Positions 60,824 through 64,000 of a DNA stretch of 64,000 nucleotides are shown in pieces. The notes under the pieces were generated by a model. The model was not told where the DNA came from. It saw nothing but the letters and a program-made list of their open reading frames with translations, and did no database searches. Every line of letters starts with the position of its first letter. Within the stretch, counting starts at the first letter, position 1. The stretch is from Myxococcales bacterium (lineage in GTDB: Bacteria; Myxococcota; Bradymonadia; UBA7976; UBA1532), in assembly GCA_020633515.1 (NCBI GenBank), contig JACKDM010000003.1, positions 81,786-145,785 on the forward strand. Reading direction: 5' to 3'. The position numbers were made by a program, and so were the translations under genes.

Positions 60824-61221
60824 CGATCTCTCCGGTCACCGGCGGCGGCCTCGCGGGCCGCGCGCCACAGAATCACCGCGACCCCGAGCCCCACGAGCGC
60901 GAGGGCCACATGCACCGGCGCCGCCGCGGCGCCCGTGTGCGCGGTCCGCCACGCCACGAGCAACGCCGCCGGCGCCTCGACCGCCCACAGCGCGGCCACC
61001 GCCCAGAGCCGCCCCGGCCGCGGGCGCCGAGCGGCCGCCACCTCGACGACCGCCCGCCCCAGCCACAGCGCCCCCTGCCGCTGCACCGGATAGAACACGG
61101 TGCCCATCGCCAGCGGGTGCAAGAGCTCCTGCCAGACCCCCGGCCACACCACCAGCAGCGCGCCGCCGAACACATCGACGACCGCCAACGCCACCAGCAG
61201 AGGGGAGATCCGACGGCTCAC
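60820..61221 (-). CDS. Small four-helix membrane protein
   Basis: 133 residues with four hydrophobic helices (about 8-28, 48-62, 71-90 and 100-118) and a basic C-terminus. No family recognised; the layout resembles DUF4345/DoxX-like small membrane proteins. It overlaps ino1 by four bases (ATGA), so it is the first gene of a membrane protein/ino1/TetR operon. A link to inositol lipid synthesis is possible but unproven. Confidence 0.65.
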   Translation of the reverse strand: MSRRISPLLVALAVVDVFGGALLVVWPGVWQELLHPLAMGTVFYPVQRQGALWLGRAVVEVAAARRPRPGRLWAVAALWAVEAPAALLVAWRTAHTGAAAAPVHVALALVGLGVAVILWRAAREAAAGDRRDR

Positions 61222-61315
61222 GGGCGCGACAACTTAGCGATCGGCCCGATTTGGGACAACCCCGATTTCGCCCCGCGCTTGCGGCCCCGACCGGCCTCCC
61301 TGCATCATCACCGCC

Positions 61316-61927
61316 ATGAAGCACACCACCCGCCTCCCCGCCGCGCACGCCACCGCCGCGGCCGCCACCGCCGCGCTCGCGCTCGCCGCGCTCCCCGCCG
61401 CCGCGCAGGACGTCGCCACCCGCGGCGCCTTCGTCGGCGGCGGCGGCGGCATGCTCACCGGCACCGCCACCGACGACGAAGGCCGCGGCGCCGGCGGCTT
61501 CCTCGGCGGCGGCGGCCACCTCCGCTTCGGCGAAGAGGCGCTCCCCGGCCTCACCCTCGGCCTCGAGTTCCTCGGCGGCAGCGGCGCGGGCAACAACGAC
61601 CGCTACGAGACCGGCTTCGGCGGCTTCGTGCTGCAAGCGAGCTGGCGCCCGTTCGACGCGGTCGAGGGCCTCGTCTTCCTCCTCGGCACCGGCGTCGGCG
61701 GCGGCTCGCTCACCGGCAAGGGCGACGACGGCTTCGAAGGCCTCGCCGGCGGCTCGCTGCACGAGCTCGGCGTCATGTACGAGTTCGCGCTCTACCGCGA
61801 CGGCCTCTCGTCCTTCGTCATCGCCCCCGCCGTGCGCTGGTGGCTCGTGCCCACCACCGCCGACAACGAGGTCTGGCTGCAGAGCTTCGCCGTCGGCGTC
61901 GACACCACCTGGTACGCCGGCGACTGA
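61316..61927 (+). CDS. Outer membrane or periplasmic beta-barrel-like protein
   Basis: 203 residues. Signal peptide to about residue 30 (A-A-A|Q). The mature part is rich in Gly and aromatic residues with alternating strands (G-A-F-V-G-G-G-G-G; L-T-L-G-L-E-F-L-G-G; G-F-V-L-Q-A-S-W-R; V-R-W-W-L-V-P; F-A-V-G-V-D-T-T-W-Y), compatible with a small barrel. No named family recognised. Divergent from the inositol operon. Confidence 0.65.
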   Translation: MKHTTRLPAAHATAAAATAALALAALPAAAQDVATRGAFVGGGGGMLTGTATDDEGRGAGGFLGGGGHLRFGEEALPGLTLGLEFLGGSGAGNNDRYETGFGGFVLQASWRPFDAVEGLVFLLGTGVGGGSLTGKGDDGFEGLAGGSLHELGVMYEFALYRDGLSSFVIAPAVRWWLVPTTADNEVWLQSFAVGVDTTWYAGD

Positions 61928-62035
61928 CCGCCTCCCGGCCCCTCCCGACCCGGCCCGCCGCCCGCGCGCAAGCAGCGCGTGACCCCACCCCGACGAATCG
62001 GTACATTCCCCGCGCCCCCAACGCCCGGAGACCCG

Positions 62036-62704
<669 letters not shown>

Positions 62705-62769
62705 CGCCGCACCGAGCCATTGTCAGCAGGCCCACCCGCGCCGATCGACATTCGGTTGTCGAACGAGAC

Positions 62770-62799
62770 TGGACACGGCGCAGAGCCCCATGCTAGAAC
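62770..62799 (+). promoter_or_regulatory. Candidate promoter of the RRM gene
   Basis: TGGACA (62770-62775) and TAGAAC (62794-62799) with an 18-bp spacer and an upstream TGC, giving an extended -10. The predicted leader is about 170 nt long, as for cold-shock-type RNA-binding genes. Confidence 0.4.
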
Positions 62800-62976
62800 C
62801 CCCCGACTTCTTCGCTCGAACAGGGCAATCCGGCCTTGAACACGCGATGAGGCACCGGCCCGCACCCTGCTGGTGCGTGGTCGACGCGAATGCGGCATTG
62901 AGGCCGCGAGGTACTCGGGATCCGACCTAGGGTCCGAACGGCGGCGGGAAGCGTGCCGCCATGGGAAGAAAGCAAG

Positions 62977-63366
62977 ATGTCGAACAAGCTTTTCGTCGGT
63001 AGCCTCTCGTGGAACACCGACGACGACGCGCTGCGCAACGCCTTCGAGGAGTTCGGCGAGGTGACCGACGCCAAGGTCATCACCGAGCGTGACACCGGCC
63101 GCAGCCGCGGCTTCGGGTTCGTGACCTTCGCCAGCGCCGACGACGCCCAGGCCGCCATCAGCGCGATGGACGGCCAGCAGCTCGACGGCCGCACCATCGC
63201 CGTCAACGTCGCCCGCGAGCGCGAGCGCGGTGAGGGTGGCGGCGGCGGCGGCGGCGGTCGTGGTGGCTTCCGCGGCGGCGACCGCGGTGGCTTCGGCGGC
63301 GGCGGCGGTGGCCGTGGTGGCGATCGCGGCGGCTTCCGCGGCGGCCGCGACAACGACCGCTGGTAA
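62977..63366 (+). CDS. Glycine-rich RRM RNA-binding protein
   Basis: 129 residues. One RRM domain with RNP2 L-F-V-G-S-L (5-10) and RNP1 R-G-F-G-F-V-T-F (44-51), then a Gly/Arg/Asp-rich tail (about 85-129). The family resembles cyanobacterial Rbp and plant GRP proteins; bacterial members are linked to cold or stress response. The ATG at 62977 is favoured over one 24 bases upstream because RNP2 then sits at the usual distance from the start. A long leader precedes it. Confidence 0.92.
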   Translation: MSNKLFVGSLSWNTDDDALRNAFEEFGEVTDAKVITERDTGRSRGFGFVTFASADDAQAAISAMDGQQLDGRTIAVNVARERERGEGGGGGGGGRGGFRGGDRGGFGGGGGGRGGDRGGFRGGRDNDRW

Positions 63367-63384
63367 GCCAGCGCTGACCCCCCC

Positions 63385-63412
63385 GACCCGAGCCGCCTCG
63401 GTGGCTCGGGTC
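63385..63412 (+). terminator. Hairpin terminator after the RRM gene
   Basis: Perfect 10-bp stem GACCCGAGCC / GGCTCGGGTC with an eight-base loop, 18 bp after the stop. No T-tract follows, so it is terminator-like rather than canonical. Confidence 0.6.
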
Positions 63413-63466
63413 ACCCCCCTCCTCTCCCCGATCCCCATCCATCACCGAGTCGTCGACCCCATCCGA

Positions 63467-63496
63467 GATGCCATCCTTGGCGTTCGGCATGGCATC
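63467..63496. repeat. Inverted repeat between convergent genes
   Basis: GATGCCAT (63467-63474) and ATGGCATC (63489-63496) are perfect 8-bp arms around 14 bases. They share their sequence with the palindromes at 25231 and 36106. Confidence 0.45.
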
Positions 63497-63539
63497 GTGA
63501 CATCGCACCCATCATCCCATCCGACGTCCCCTCATCGCA

Positions 63540-64000
63540 TCAGCGCGCCGCTGCGCCCGCGAAGCGATCGAGCGCCACCGGCATCCGCCGCGCGCCCCAG
63601 CTCCCCGGCACCGGCTCGAAGACCCCCGCGCACGGCGTCCGACACCGATTGCACCGCCCGGCCGGATCCAGGTTCCACGCGCTCAGCGTGTACCAGTCCC
63701 GCCCGACGAGCACCTGCCCGCATCCATGACAGTACGTGCTCTGCCCCGCCGCGTCGTGCACGTTGCCGGTGTAGACATGGCGCAGCCCATGGGCCTGCGC
63801 GATCGCGCGCGCCCGGGTCAGCGTCGACTTCGGCGTGAACGACTTGTCGAGCATGCGATAGTCGGGGTGGAACGCGCTGAAGTGTAGCGGCACGTCCGGC
63901 CCGAGGTTGTCGGCGATCCAGGCGCTCATCGCGTCGAGCTCGGCGTCGCTGTCGTTCTCCTCGGGGATGAGCAGCGTCGTGATCTCGAACCACACCGCGG
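63540..64000 (-). CDS. amrS: AmmeMemoRadiSam-system radical SAM enzyme, C-terminal part
   Basis: The 5' end lies beyond the window; 153 residues are visible. V/M-W-F-E-I-T-T-L-L-I-P-E-E-N-D-S, P-L-H-F-S-A-F-H-P-D-Y-R-M, V-Y-T-G-N-V-H-D and C-H-G-C-G...C-N-R-C are hallmarks of AmrS, which acts with AmrA and AmrB in a radical-SAM pathway of unknown product. The four C-terminal Cys are conserved. The radical SAM C-x-x-x-C-x-x-C itself is outside the window. Convergent with the RRM gene. Confidence 0.88.
   Translation of the reverse strand, partial: AVWFEITTLLIPEENDSDAELDAMSAWIADNLGPDVPLHFSAFHPDYRMLDKSFTPKSTLTRARAIAQAHGLRHVYTGNVHDAAGQSTYCHGCGQVLVGRDWYTLSAWNLDPAGRCNRCRTPCAGVFEPVPGSWGARRMPVALDRFAGAAAR

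Noticed and set aside
63230..63360. Gly-codon repeat in the RRM gene as an independent repeat element
   Set aside because: It encodes the Gly/Arg-rich tail typical of this protein family.

Overview
The window looks like a chromosomal segment from a very GC-rich, Gram-negative predatory/deltaproteobacterial-type organism, most likely Myxococcota or a relative. Evidence: a MYXO-CTERM-like Cys/hydrophobic/Arg tail on an M23 peptidase, a TIGR04551-like outer membrane protein, a MopE-type Asp/Cys metal-binding motif, many Cys-rich lipoproteins with Asp/Gly-rich linkers, and near-saturated G/C third codon positions. No rRNA, tRNA, CRISPR array, intact transposase or phage module was seen.

Layout. 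(1) 1-695: end of a DUF4401 membrane protein and its GDYXXLXY partner. (2) 696-19153, minus strand: about 18.5 kb, seven genes with 26-85 bp gaps that look like one operon. In transcription order they are a secreted SpvB/FG-GAP/RHS protein (TcB-TcC-like), a small lipoprotein, a giant lipoprotein whose C-terminal half resembles a Tc toxin A subunit, a Cys-rich lipoprotein, and three tandem paralogous fibre-like secreted proteins. This is the most unusual locus here: a candidate surface-anchored Tc-like complex. (3) 19475-25195: a channel-like membrane protein and a membrane sulfatase-like enzyme, divergent from a GT-C glycosyltransferase. (4) 25246-33082, minus: a small protein with a broken lipoprotein signal, argH bracketed by inverted repeats, a TIGR04551-like outer membrane protein and an AsmA-like protein. 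(5) 33364-34702: a scar where a truncated thioesterase abuts a frameshifted sulfotransferase. (6) 34848-39217: PEGA protein, zinc-ribbon membrane protein, WD40 protein, degenerate E2-type acyltransferase, and a beta-barrel protein. (7) 39372-51292: lipoprotein plus M23 peptidase, a double SRPBCC protein behind a promoter with two ArsR-type operators, Cys-rich lipoproteins, and a tail-fibre-like protein ending in a Link/C-type-lectin-like module. (8) 51300-58837: methyltransferase, Ycf46-like AAA ATPase, flavin reductase-like protein, and a DUF47/PiT/MMPL operon. (9) 58896-61221, minus: membrane protein, inositol-phosphate synthase and TetR regulator, translationally coupled. (10) 61316-64000: outer membrane protein, CAP lipoprotein, glycine-rich RRM protein and the C-terminal part of AmrS.

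Base composition switches sharply along the window irrespective of gene orientation. The plus strand is G-rich in about 0-19.2 and 38.5-48.1 kb and C-rich in about 19.4-25.2 and 48.1-62.7 kb, so codons end in G or C according to position. One switch falls inside the tail-fibre-like gene.

All calls come from reading the sequence and remembered family hallmarks; no database search was run.
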